A stretch of DNA of 32,390 bases from Candidatus Eisenbacteria bacterium. GTDB lineage: Bacteria > Orphanbacterota > Orphanbacteria > Orphanbacterales > Orphanbacteraceae. The notes under the pieces were generated by a model, which worked only from the letters and a program-made list of their open reading frames with translations, did not search any database and was not told where the DNA came from. Location of the stretch: positions 1 to 32,390 of the forward strand of contig VGIW01000031.1 of the NCBI GenBank assembly GCA_016867715.1, read 5' to 3'. Position numbers and translations under genes: made by a program. Shown here piece by piece: positions 6,913 to 14,044 of this stretch. The stretch's first letter is position 1; each line of letters starts with the position of its first letter.

Positions 6913-7149
6913 CGGATCAAGCGCGCGAGCTCCCTCGCCGCGCGCATCCGTCGCGCGCGGCGCGCCGCTTCGGCCGGGAGGATCGTTTCGTCGCTTCGGG
7001 ATCGTTCGCGGACCGTGGGAACGCGAGCAGGCCGGCCGCCGGCCGCGATCCGCAGCGCGGAATCGAGCCGGCCTCCCGGAGCCCGAGCGACCCCCGGCCG
7101 CGCGCGCGGCGCCGCCGGAGCGTGCGGGGATCGCGAGTCGAGCGGAGTC

Positions 7150-10100
7150 TCAGCGGACGAGAAGAAGCTTCAGTGTTTCCTGCCAGCGGCCGGATCGGAC
7201 GACCGCGAAGTAGAGGCCGCTCGGCGCGCCGACGCCTCCGCTCATCCTCCCGTCCCACGAAACGGAATGCCATCCGGGCGGCAGGTCTTCGTCGGCGAGA
7301 ACGCGCACCTTCCTCCCTCGCGCGTCGTAGAGGGTGATCGTGACGCGCCCCGGCTCGGCGAGCGCGAAGGGGATCGACGTGGTCGGGTTGAACGGGTTCG
7401 GGCGGTTCGCGAAGAGCGCGTTCCGCTCCGGCTTGGACGAGGGAGCGCCTTCGCTCACGACGCCGGTCACGCTCTGAATGAGAAACGTGAAGGGGGACAG
7501 GGAAGCGCTCGCCTCCACGGTCGCCGCGAACGAGAGATCGTCGGTTCCGTACACGAACGTCGTGTCGCACTCCTCTCCCCCGTCGAGGCGGAAGTAGTAC
7601 TCGACAAGCTCGCCGACGAAGAATGTCGAGTCGAGACGCGCGGCGAGGTAGCTCGTGTCGCCGACGATCGTGTCCGCCTCGAGCGCGATCGCTCCGTAGA
7701 GCGTGTCGGACGCGACGCGGAAACGGACCTCGCCGCCCGCCGCCTGCGCCGCCGGAGAGACGCCCACCGTGAAGACGACCTCCGTGTCCGAATCGACGAC
7801 GATGAACGGGCTCCGCATCGCGAGGAGCGGTTCCTCGCTTCGCGGCACGTGCCACGCGGGGAGCGCCCGGCGTCCGGCGACGAACCGATAGAACGCGCCT
7901 CCGTTGTCATCGACCGCGCGCGGCCCGCTCGGACCCTGCGCACTTAAATAATAGATAACCGTATCTCCCCGCTGAAACGCCGTTCCGAACGGGATCTCGC
8001 CTCTCCAATACCCGTCTCCCCCGGTGTTCCGATTCCAGAGGAGCGGGGATGAGTCGGGCGCCGCGCCGAACCAGTGAACCCAGGCGGCGAACTCGCCGAT
8101 GGAGAGCGTATCCGCCGGGTGAACGCGCCCCTCGATCCGGGCGCTCATGTTCGCGGTGAGCGAGTCGCCCGGCGCGAAGTTCGTATGTTCGGACGCGGTC
8201 GAGTCGAGGAACGCGATCACCTCGACCGGGAGCTCCGTCGCGAAACGCGATCCGGCGCTCCAGAGTCCGTACGTACCGGAGAGAAGATCCTTCCCTCGCA
8301 CGCGCCACCAGTAGATCGTTCCTGCGGCGAGCGTGTCGGAGACCCACGCGGTGTCGGCGGGAAATCCCGCGGTCGCCTCCTGGTCGAACACCTTGTCCGC
8401 GAAGAGCGGGTCGCGCGCGATCTGGATCTGGTACGCGACGAGCGTGTCCGCGGGGTCGGGGAGCGCGATCGCGGACCAAACGAAGATCGGCGCGCGCGCA
8501 ACGTGAAGGGCTCCCTGCGCGGGCGCGTAGAGCGCCGCGGGGGGCGGCGGGTAGAGCGGCATCCCGAGAACCACCTCAGGCGCCGAGGCGTTCGGTTTCT
8601 CGTCGAGCGAGAAGAACGAGTAGTAGTAGGTCGTGTCCGGGATGAGCCCCTCGTGCACGAGCGTGTCCGGCTCCGAGGGGGCGGCGGCTCTCCGCTCGAG
8701 AAGAACCCCCTCCGTCGTGTCCGCCGGGAACGTGCTCGTCGCAAAACGGATCATAACGGCGGCGAGATCCGCGTCGTGCGGGTTGATCCACGTGAGTCGG
8801 TTGGAGGAGTCGGCGGGGAGCGCCTCAAGAGCGAGAACCTTCCCCGGCGGGATGTCGTCGATCACGAAGAACGTGTCGACCGCGAAGATCGTGTCCGCGT
8901 TTCCGCTCGACGAGATCGCCCGCACCTCCACGACATGAAGGGTCTCCGCGAGCTCTTCCGTGGTGAACACGTAGCTTTCGGAATCGGAGTCGAACGCCCC
9001 ATCGGCCGGATCCGCCGGAATCCAATCCCCTCCGTCGATTCGATACTCGACGCTCGCGATCGTGTTCAGCGTGATGTCGTTCTGCTCGCCCATGCTGTTC
9101 CTGTTCGCGAGAGGGTTCTCGCGGGCGAGGCCGGTGAAGGTCGGGGTCGTCTCGCTGGTCGAATCGGGCGCCGGATCGAGGAGGGTCGCGGGATGCGTGT
9201 CGAGGATGTTCGCGATCGAATCGCCGTCGCCGTCCCAAATCCCGATCTGCCCGCGCGTGTAGACGCACGCGAGATTGGAGTCGAAGGCGGCCGCGAGGTT
9301 CGCCCGCATGATGCAGGATTCATCGAGGAGGCAAGTTCCGTAATCGCTGTTCTCGTTCGCCACGAGCTCGTAGCCGGCGCGGAGCCAACACGGCTTGTGC
9401 GCCGTGTAGTACTCATCCAAGGCGTAGAAGCTGTGCGCGATCTCGTGCGCGGTCACCGCGTCCATGTTCTGAATCCCTTGGGTCTTGTTGTCGTAGGTCA
9501 TCACGAGATAGGGGCCGCCGTAGTATGAGAACCCGTAGTAGCCGTTGGAGAACGCGCCGTCCACGTCGTTCTTCGAGTCGGCCACGAAGACGGCGACCGC
9601 CCAATCCGTGCCGAGCGAATCCCTGAGATCGTTCAGGTAGGAGCGCGCGCGGAACCAGGTGTCGCCCGTCCGATACCCGACCGTGTCGAGGACGGCCCGC
9701 ACCCAGAGCGATTCCTGTTTCGCGGCGAACGCGGGGCGTGTGATCGGCTCGTACGGACACGGAACCGGATCGACGAGATCGAAGACGAACGAGAGGTTCC
9801 CGCCCGGCACGTGCTGCACCCACCAGGCGACCCCCTCCTGCACTCCGGCGAAGACCGAATCGATCCGCGCGGCGGACCAGTTCTCCGTCGATGGATCGAT
9901 GCTCCCGTCGCTCTCGGGGAGAAGGACGCCGACCGCGACCGATCCGAGCATGAACTCGCTCGTGTCGAAGAACCCCGCCCCCGGGGGCGCCTTCCCCGGT
10001 CCCGGATCCCCGCGCGGTCCGGGGGCCGCGTCGTCCGCGAGGGGCTCGCCCGTTCCCACGCGCGGCGCGGGAGGCGAAAGCCGGCGGTTCCAGGCCAGGG

Positions 10101-10443
10101 CCGCGAAACGAGCCTCGCGCGGGAGCGATTCGGCGAGAGATGCGTGGATCTCCCCCGACTCGACCCTCCAAGAGGGCTCCCTCTCTCCCAGCTCTTTCCA
10201 GACCGCGGGCGATGCCTCGACGATCGCTCCGCCAGGCGGGAAGGCCTGCAGGATCCGCCCTCCCGCCTGAACGATCGTTTCCGAGACGCTCCGCCACGGT
10301 TCGTCTCTTCCAAAGAGAACGAGCCTCTCCTCGGCGTGCGAAAAGGCCGCGGTCGCGAGGAGAAGGACCAAGGCGACCGAGGAGATCGGCACCCGTCGAC
10401 TTCCGGGCGCGAGCGCGCGGCGCGGGCCGTAAAAGCGCGTCAC
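7150..10443 (-). CDS. secreted HEXXH metalloprotease with C-terminal FlgD-like sorting domain
   Basis: 1097 residues from a GTG at 10443 (GGGGAGG upstream; the frame is open further to 10563 but without signal-peptide logic). A signal peptide (VALVLLLATAAFSHA) ends near residue 37. The protease part holds HEIAHSFYALDEYY (H333, E334, H337, D343); the H-x5-DEY spacing resembles M6 immune-inhibitor-A peptidases (HEFGHNLGLPDEYD), and M64 peptidases are also similar. A DGDGDSIANILD calcium-type motif follows, then three to four Ig/fibronectin-III-like segments. The last 85 residues form the FlgD-like module (NRPNPFNPTTSIPF, YDARGRKVRVL, VSWDGR, SGLYFAVV, LLLVR) thought to direct secretion or surface attachment. 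Likely an extracellular or surface protease, monocistronic, with a long leader. Peptidase family assignment is tentative. Confidence 0.82.
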   Translation of the reverse strand: MTRFYGPRRALAPGSRRVPISSVALVLLLATAAFSHAEERLVLFGRDEPWRSVSETIVQAGGRILQAFPPGGAIVEASPAVWKELGEREPSWRVESGEIHASLAESLPREARFAALAWNRRLSPPAPRVGTGEPLADDAAPGPRGDPGPGKAPPGAGFFDTSEFMLGSVAVGVLLPESDGSIDPSTENWSAARIDSVFAGVQEGVAWWVQHVPGGNLSFVFDLVDPVPCPYEPITRPAFAAKQESLWVRAVLDTVGYRTGDTWFRARSYLNDLRDSLGTDWAVAVFVADSKNDVDGAFSNGYYGFSYYGGPYLVMTYDNKTQGIQNMDAVTAHEIAHSFYALDEYYTAHKPCWLRAGYELVANENSDYGTCLLDESCIMRANLAAAFDSNLACVYTRGQIGIWDGDGDSIANILDTHPATLLDPAPDSTSETTPTFTGLARENPLANRNSMGEQNDITLNTIASVEYRIDGGDWIPADPADGAFDSDSESYVFTTEELAETLHVVEVRAISSSGNADTIFAVDTFFVIDDIPPGKVLALEALPADSSNRLTWINPHDADLAAVMIRFATSTFPADTTEGVLLERRAAAPSEPDTLVHEGLIPDTTYYYSFFSLDEKPNASAPEVVLGMPLYPPPPAALYAPAQGALHVARAPIFVWSAIALPDPADTLVAYQIQIARDPLFADKVFDQEATAGFPADTAWVSDTLAAGTIYWWRVRGKDLLSGTYGLWSAGSRFATELPVEVIAFLDSTASEHTNFAPGDSLTANMSARIEGRVHPADTLSIGEFAAWVHWFGAAPDSSPLLWNRNTGGDGYWRGEIPFGTAFQRGDTVIYYLSAQGPSGPRAVDDNGGAFYRFVAGRRALPAWHVPRSEEPLLAMRSPFIVVDSDTEVVFTVGVSPAAQAAGGEVRFRVASDTLYGAIALEADTIVGDTSYLAARLDSTFFVGELVEYYFRLDGGEECDTTFVYGTDDLSFAATVEASASLSPFTFLIQSVTGVVSEGAPSSKPERNALFANRPNPFNPTTSIPFALAEPGRVTITLYDARGRKVRVLADEDLPPGWHSVSWDGRMSGGVGAPSGLYFAVVRSGRWQETLKLLLVR

Positions 10444-10968
10444 CACCCTACACCTCCCCGCCAGAAGAACGGACCGACCGGAGACTGCTCTTGCGAATCC
10501 TCCGCGGAAACGGGAAGGGCTCCCCGCTCCTACCGTGTGCCCGGGTAACCGTGTAACTCGCATCCAAGTCGATTGAGATCAGCCCACGACCCAGCAAATC
10601 ACGCGTAGAGCAGGGAGCCTTTCCCGCCCCCTCGGTTGTTCGCTGGGTGTGGGGTGCAAGCGCGGTGCCAGACCGTGGGCTGCACGGTGGGCCGCCCACG
10701 ACCCACCTCGAATTCACTTTCGAACTCACCTGCAACGGATTGTCTTTCAATCGATTCATAGTAACCACTTGCGCGACGACCCGGCGCGCGACGCGCGCTC
10801 AGGACGCCCCTCTCTTCCGCGACCCGGGCGCGCGCACCCGAGCCGTCAGCGGGGGGTTCTCGGGAGACGAGAGCGAAGGGCGCGACGGCTTCGGAACTTA
10901 GGAGTCGGGGGTTTTTACCCGATCGAGCGGAGCAAATCCCCCTGATTCCTAACCCGTTACTCGACACT
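10444..10968 (-). ncRNA. long leader or candidate non-coding RNA upstream of the metalloprotease
   Basis: The strong promoter at 10969-10997 lies about 520 nt before the GTG of the protease, and no gene is visible between. The first part of the transcript folds into a long hairpin: TTAGGA (10952-10947) with TCCTAA (10903-10898), continued by TC/GA and GGGGG/CCCCC, around a 26-nt loop (about 13 bp with one mismatch and one bulge). A 12-nt direct repeat, TGGGTCGTGGGC on the minus strand, occurs at 10705-10694 and 10593-10582. I do not recognise a known riboswitch or 6S/tmRNA signature. It is either a long regulated leader or a separate small RNA. The rest of 10444-11169 holds no supported gene. 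Confidence 0.35.
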
Positions 10969-10997
10969 ATTTTAATTCAACCGGAAGGCGTTGTCAA
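10969..10997 (-). promoter_or_regulatory. near-consensus sigma70 promoter upstream of the metalloprotease leader
   Basis: On the minus strand TTGACA (10997-10992), a 17-nt A/T-rich spacer and TAAAAT (10974-10969). It is the closest match to the TTGACA-N17-TATAAT consensus here, in an A/T-rich island of otherwise GC-rich DNA. Predicted start near 10962. Confidence 0.7.
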
Positions 10998-11045
10998 CGA
11001 GGAGCGCGCTCATCTTGCACGACCATCTCGCGTTCTGCATCGCGC

Positions 11046-11074
11046 TTGACGAGTCTCCCGAGGATTGCTAAGGT
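11046..11074 (+). promoter_or_regulatory. sigma70-type promoter of the lipoprotein gene
   Basis: TTGACG (11046-11051), 17-nt spacer, TAAGGT (11069-11074). Transcription would start near 11081, about 90 nt before the lipoprotein start. It is divergent from the metalloprotease promoter; their -35 boxes are about 50 bp apart. Confidence 0.5.
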
Positions 11075-11169
11075 CCTCACGGTCCGGCGACGCCTCGCTC
11101 CCGCCCGGAGAGAGGGACCTCCCCTCCATGCGGGGACGCGGGTCTGTCGCGCGGACGGGGGATTCACAA

Positions 11170-11787
11170 GTGTCGATGCCAAGTCGCGCTTCCCTTCTTC
11201 TTCTCGTGGCTGCTCTCGCCGGGTGCTCGCCCCCCGCGCTCTTCCTCGAACCGGTGACCCCGAGCTTCAACGGCGTTGTCGCGCCCGCTTACCGGGACCT
11301 CTCGGAGGCGGAGATCGAAGCGCTCTTCGTTCGGCCCTACACCGGGCGAACCCTTCTTGAGACCTCGGGCACGACGGCCGCGATGCTCTACGACCTCGCC
11401 TATCTCGAGAAGCGGGTCGGCGGAAAGTCCGGCGCGAACGAAGCTCTTTATGCCATGAACCGTCGATACATCGAGGAAGGGATCAGCTTCCGTGTCGCGG
11501 TTTGGGGAGAGAAGGCCGGCGAGGTGGATCTTGCGCGCTGGCGCTTCCGTCTCCGTTCGGACGACGGGCGTTTGTTCGACCCGATCCGGATCGAGCCGCA
11601 AGGGGTGCCCGAGTTCGATAGGGAATCGTACGTGGACCGCAAGGCGACCTGGAGGAGCGTCGCCGATCTCGCCTTTCCGCTTCGCGCCGAGCCGCCCCTC
11701 TCGTCGATCGTTCTCGAGATCACGAGGGACGACGGCTTCGCGCAGCGCCACACGTGGAAGTTCGACTGGGTGAAGACCCCGGGCTGA
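11170..11787 (+). CDS. lipoprotein of unknown function
   Basis: About 205 residues. The N-terminus MPSRASLLLLVAALAGCS is a clear lipoprotein signal with lipobox LAGC, so the mature protein is lipid-anchored. I prefer the GTG at 11170 because GGGGGA stands 7 nt upstream; the ATG at 11176 gives the same mature protein. The mature part is soluble, mixed alpha/beta, with EIEALFVRPYTGRTLLETSG, MLYDLAYLEKRVG and a beta-rich half ending RHTWKFDWVK. I do not recognise a family. It has its own promoter and is followed by the convergent tRNA-Ala gene, so it stands alone. Confidence 0.75.
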   Translation: MSMPSRASLLLLVAALAGCSPPALFLEPVTPSFNGVVAPAYRDLSEAEIEALFVRPYTGRTLLETSGTTAAMLYDLAYLEKRVGGKSGANEALYAMNRRYIEEGISFRVAVWGEKAGEVDLARWRFRLRSDDGRLFDPIRIEPQGVPEFDRESYVDRKATWRSVADLAFPLRAEPPLSSIVLEITRDDGFAQRHTWKFDWVKTPG

Positions 11788-11800
11788 TGCAGGCAGGAAG

Positions 11801-11873
11801 TGGAGCTGACGGGGCTCGAACCCGTGGCCTCTTGACTGCCAGTCAAGTGCTCTCCCAGCTGAGCTACAGCCCC
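11801..11873 (-). tRNA. tRNA-Ala (anticodon GGC)
   Basis: The minus strand gives a complete cloverleaf: acceptor GGGGCTG/CAGCTCC, D-arm TAGCTCAGCTGGGAGAGC, anticodon stem CTTGA/TCAAG with loop CTGGCAG (anticodon GGC at 11840-11838), and T-arm ACGGGTTCGAGCCCCGT. The 3' CCA is not encoded (the sequence continues CTTCC), so a CCA-adding enzyme is needed. Reads Ala GCC/GCU codons. Confidence 0.96.
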
Positions 11874-11903
11874 ATCCGCGCATCCGGGGCGCTCGGCGGA
11901 AGA

Positions 11904-11933
11904 AATGTACTCTCCGAGGGCTCCTTCCGTCAA
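11904..11933 (-). promoter_or_regulatory. sigma70-type promoter of tRNA-Ala
   Basis: On the minus strand TTGACG (11933-11928), 18-nt spacer, TACATT (11909-11904). It is placed about 30 nt before the 5' end of the tRNA, leaving a short 5' leader for RNase P. Confidence 0.55.
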
Positions 11934-11984
11934 CCGGAAAGGGCTCATCGACATTGCCTTCTCACGCGACGGCCGGCGATCGCA

Positions 11985-12013
11985 TTGACGCGGATCGCCT
12001 CATCCGATACAAT
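11985..12013 (+). promoter_or_regulatory. sigma70-type promoter of tRNA-Leu
   Basis: TTGACG (11985-11990), exactly 17 nt, TACAAT (12008-12013), 13 nt before the mature tRNA 5' end. The transcript would start almost at the tRNA. Confidence 0.7.
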
Positions 12014-12026
12014 CAAAGACGCTCCG

Positions 12027-12113
12027 GCCGGAGTGGTGAAACTGGTAGACGCAGGGGACTCAAAATCCCCCGAGGGCAACCTCGTGTCGGTTCGAGTCCG
12101 ACCTCCGGCACCA
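12027..12113 (+). tRNA. tRNA-Leu (anticodon CAA), CCA encoded
   Basis: Class II tRNA of 87 nt with acceptor GCCGGAG/CTCCGGC, D-arm TGGTGAAACTGGTAGACGC, anticodon stem GGGGA/TCCCC around CTCAAAA (anticodon CAA at 12061-12063), a long variable arm (GAGGGCAACCTC region), T-arm GTCGGTTCGAGTCCGAC and a genomically encoded CCA (12111-12113). Reads UUG. Confidence 0.96.
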
Positions 12114-12120
12114 GGATCGT

Positions 12121-12135
12121 CCCGCGCGTCGCGGG
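12121..12135 (+). terminator. hairpin after tRNA-Leu
   Basis: CCCGCG (12121-12126) and CGCGGG (12130-12135) form a perfect 6-bp G+C stem with a 3-nt loop, 8 nt after the tRNA. With no U-run it is a weak terminator at best; the next gene (12181) may be partly read from the tRNA promoter. Confidence 0.3.
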
Positions 12136-12180
12136 CCCAGCTCCCATCGCTCCCCAGGACAGGAAAGCCGAGGTGAACCT

Positions 12181-13923
12181 ATGAACCGCACGCATCATGG
12201 TCGTATCGCATCCGGACCGATCCTCGCCGCCGCCGGGATCCTTGCGCTCCTCGCCCTCGCAACGGCGGCGAGCGCGGCCGTCCCGCTCCTCACGCCGCCC
12301 ATCTGGAAGTCGGAAGACAACGACTACTCGACCGGCGGCGTTCTTGTCGATCTTGACGGGGACGGGTATCTCGATTTGATCACCGCGAACGGGAACGACA
12401 TGGCCCGGCAGCCGATCCGCGTCTACTACAACCGGGGCGGCGTGCTCGAGCTCGAGGCCTCCTGGCAGAGCGACGACATCGGTTACAACTGCCACGTCGA
12501 TCTCGGCGACCTCGACGGGGACGGGGATCTCGATCTGGCGGTCGCGGTCCTCGGCGATCCGGGGACGCCGCAGAGGGACAAGGTGTACGAGAACCTCGGG
12601 ACCGGTCTCTCCGCGACACCGGTCTGGATCTCCGGCGACCTCGACAACTCGTTCGATCTCGCGTGGGGGGACATGGACGGAGACGGGGATCTCGACCTCG
12701 CGGTCGCGTGCGGCGAGACCTACACCGGTGTTCCCCAGAAGAGCAAGATCTACCGGAACGACGGGGGCGTCCTCACGACGAACGCGGTCTGGCGGACCGG
12801 GCCGGTCGACTACACGCTCGACGTCGCCTGGGGGGACGTGGACAACGACGGCGATCTCGATCTTGTCTGCGGAAACGAGTTTGGTCCGAACCGTTTGTAC
12901 CTCAATCATGGAACCGGTCTCGACTCGATCCCGGCGTGGGAATCGGGCGACACGTGGAACACGCTCCAGGTCGACCTCGGGGACGTCGACGGAGACGGGT
13001 GGCTGGACCTCGCGGTCGCGAACAACGGGCAGCTCGGCGGCCCCTCGAACGTCGCGATCTATCGAAATCTCGGGGGAACCTTCGAGTCGACCCCGTCGTG
13101 GATCTCCGGAGGACCGGCGCGCCAGTACTACTCGGCCGTCACCTTCGGCGACTGCGATCACGACGGCGATCTCGATCTCGCCTCCGGCGGATGGTGGGAA
13201 CCGGTTGTCGTCTTCGAGAACCTCGGCGGCGCGATCGAGACGGTCCCCTCCTTCTCGTGGAAGTTCGCGAACCAGACGAAGGGGCTCGTCGTCGAGAGCG
13301 TGATCTGGGGGGACATGGACAATTCCGGCTCGACGGCGGTGATCGGGGAGTCGAGGTCGGGGGACGGGGTCGCGAAGGTCTTCTACACGGCCGAACGGCC
13401 GCTCCGCGAGGTTCTCGAGATCCGCGTGGGCGGCGTTCCGATCGATCCGGCTTCCTTTTCGGCGGATTTCGAAAAGGGGTGGATTGCGCTCTCCGAGGCG
13501 CCTCCCGCGGGGAGCGGCTCCTTCGAGATCGACTACGTCTTCTCGCGCCAGCTCGACCTTCTCGTGACGAACTGGGATCCGGACGACGAGAACCTCCACT
13601 TCCTGCATCAGATCGCGACCGGGATCGCGGGGAAGATCCCCGCGCCCGCCCTCGTCGTTCTCCCGAATCGGCCGAATCCCTTCAACCCTCAAACGACGAT
13701 CCCGATCGTTCTCGGGGAGCCGGGCCGCGTGAGCGCCCGCGTCTACGACGCGCGCGGTCGTCTCGTGCGGGTTCTCTTCGAGGGGAGCGCCGGCGCGGGG
13801 AGCTTGGAGCTTCTTTGGGACGGGACCGACCGTCTCGCTCGGCCGGTCTCCTCGGGCGTCTACTTCGCGCGCATCGCCGCGGACGGCGACCTCCGGACGA
13901 TGAAGATGACGCTCGTGCGGTGA
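12181..13923 (+). CDS. secreted FG-GAP/VCBS-repeat protein with FlgD-like C-terminal sorting domain
   Basis: 580 residues. A signal peptide (ILAAAGILALLALATAASA, cleavage near residue 33) is followed by about seven FG-GAP/VCBS-type repeats of ~45-60 residues. Each carries a calcium-binding D-x-D-G-D-G-x-x-D-L loop (VDLDGDGYLDL, GDLDGDGDLDL, GDMDGDGDLDL, GDVDNDGDLDL, GDVDGDGWLDL, GDCDHDGDLDL), suggesting a seven-blade propeller like integrin-alpha heads. One further beta domain (about 415-460) precedes the FlgD-like tail (NRPNPFNPQTTIPI, YDARGRLVRVL, LLWDGTD, SSGVYFARI, MTLVR). No catalytic residues are seen; a surface adhesion or structural role is likely. GAGGTG stands about 8 nt before the ATG. 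It lies 67 nt behind tRNA-Leu with no convincing promoter of its own. Confidence 0.85.
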   Translation: MNRTHHGRIASGPILAAAGILALLALATAASAAVPLLTPPIWKSEDNDYSTGGVLVDLDGDGYLDLITANGNDMARQPIRVYYNRGGVLELEASWQSDDIGYNCHVDLGDLDGDGDLDLAVAVLGDPGTPQRDKVYENLGTGLSATPVWISGDLDNSFDLAWGDMDGDGDLDLAVACGETYTGVPQKSKIYRNDGGVLTTNAVWRTGPVDYTLDVAWGDVDNDGDLDLVCGNEFGPNRLYLNHGTGLDSIPAWESGDTWNTLQVDLGDVDGDGWLDLAVANNGQLGGPSNVAIYRNLGGTFESTPSWISGGPARQYYSAVTFGDCDHDGDLDLASGGWWEPVVVFENLGGAIETVPSFSWKFANQTKGLVVESVIWGDMDNSGSTAVIGESRSGDGVAKVFYTAERPLREVLEIRVGGVPIDPASFSADFEKGWIALSEAPPAGSGSFEIDYVFSRQLDLLVTNWDPDDENLHFLHQIATGIAGKIPAPALVVLPNRPNPFNPQTTIPIVLGEPGRVSARVYDARGRLVRVLFEGSAGAGSLELLWDGTDRLARPVSSGVYFARIAADGDLRTMKMTLVR

Positions 13924-13965
13924 GGACCGCCTCTGCCTCCCTCTCCGGTCGGGTCGAGCGAGCAC

Positions 13966-13994
13966 TTGACCCGACTTCGCTTCTTTCTTAGCTT
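13966..13994 (+). promoter_or_regulatory. sigma70-type promoter of the caspase-like lipoprotein gene
   Basis: TTGACC (13966-13971), 17-nt spacer, TAGCTT (13989-13994); identical -10 and spacing to the rpsT promoter. Start of transcription near 14001, about 44 nt before the ATG at 14045. Confidence 0.55.
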
Positions 13995-14044
13995 TCCTAC
14001 GCCGCGCAGATCCCCCCTCGTCTTCGATCCGGAGGCAGAATCGG

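Larger units (their letters stand above)
6174..7149. other. largely non-coding stretch between sulfotransferase and metalloprotease
   Basis: Apart from the FlgD-like relic (6383-6547) and a doubtful 28-residue membrane peptide (6826-6912), I see no supported gene in this stretch. The reading frames have no family resemblance and mixed codon composition. 6600-6700 is locally richer in A/T (ATTCATGGGTGACATGATTC area) but gives no clear promoter or RNA fold. Confidence 0.5.

Noticed and set aside
10687-10699. palindrome GTGGGCCGCCCAC
   Set aside because: Loop of one base cannot fold as drawn and a G+C palindrome this size is expected by chance; no second copy in an informative place.
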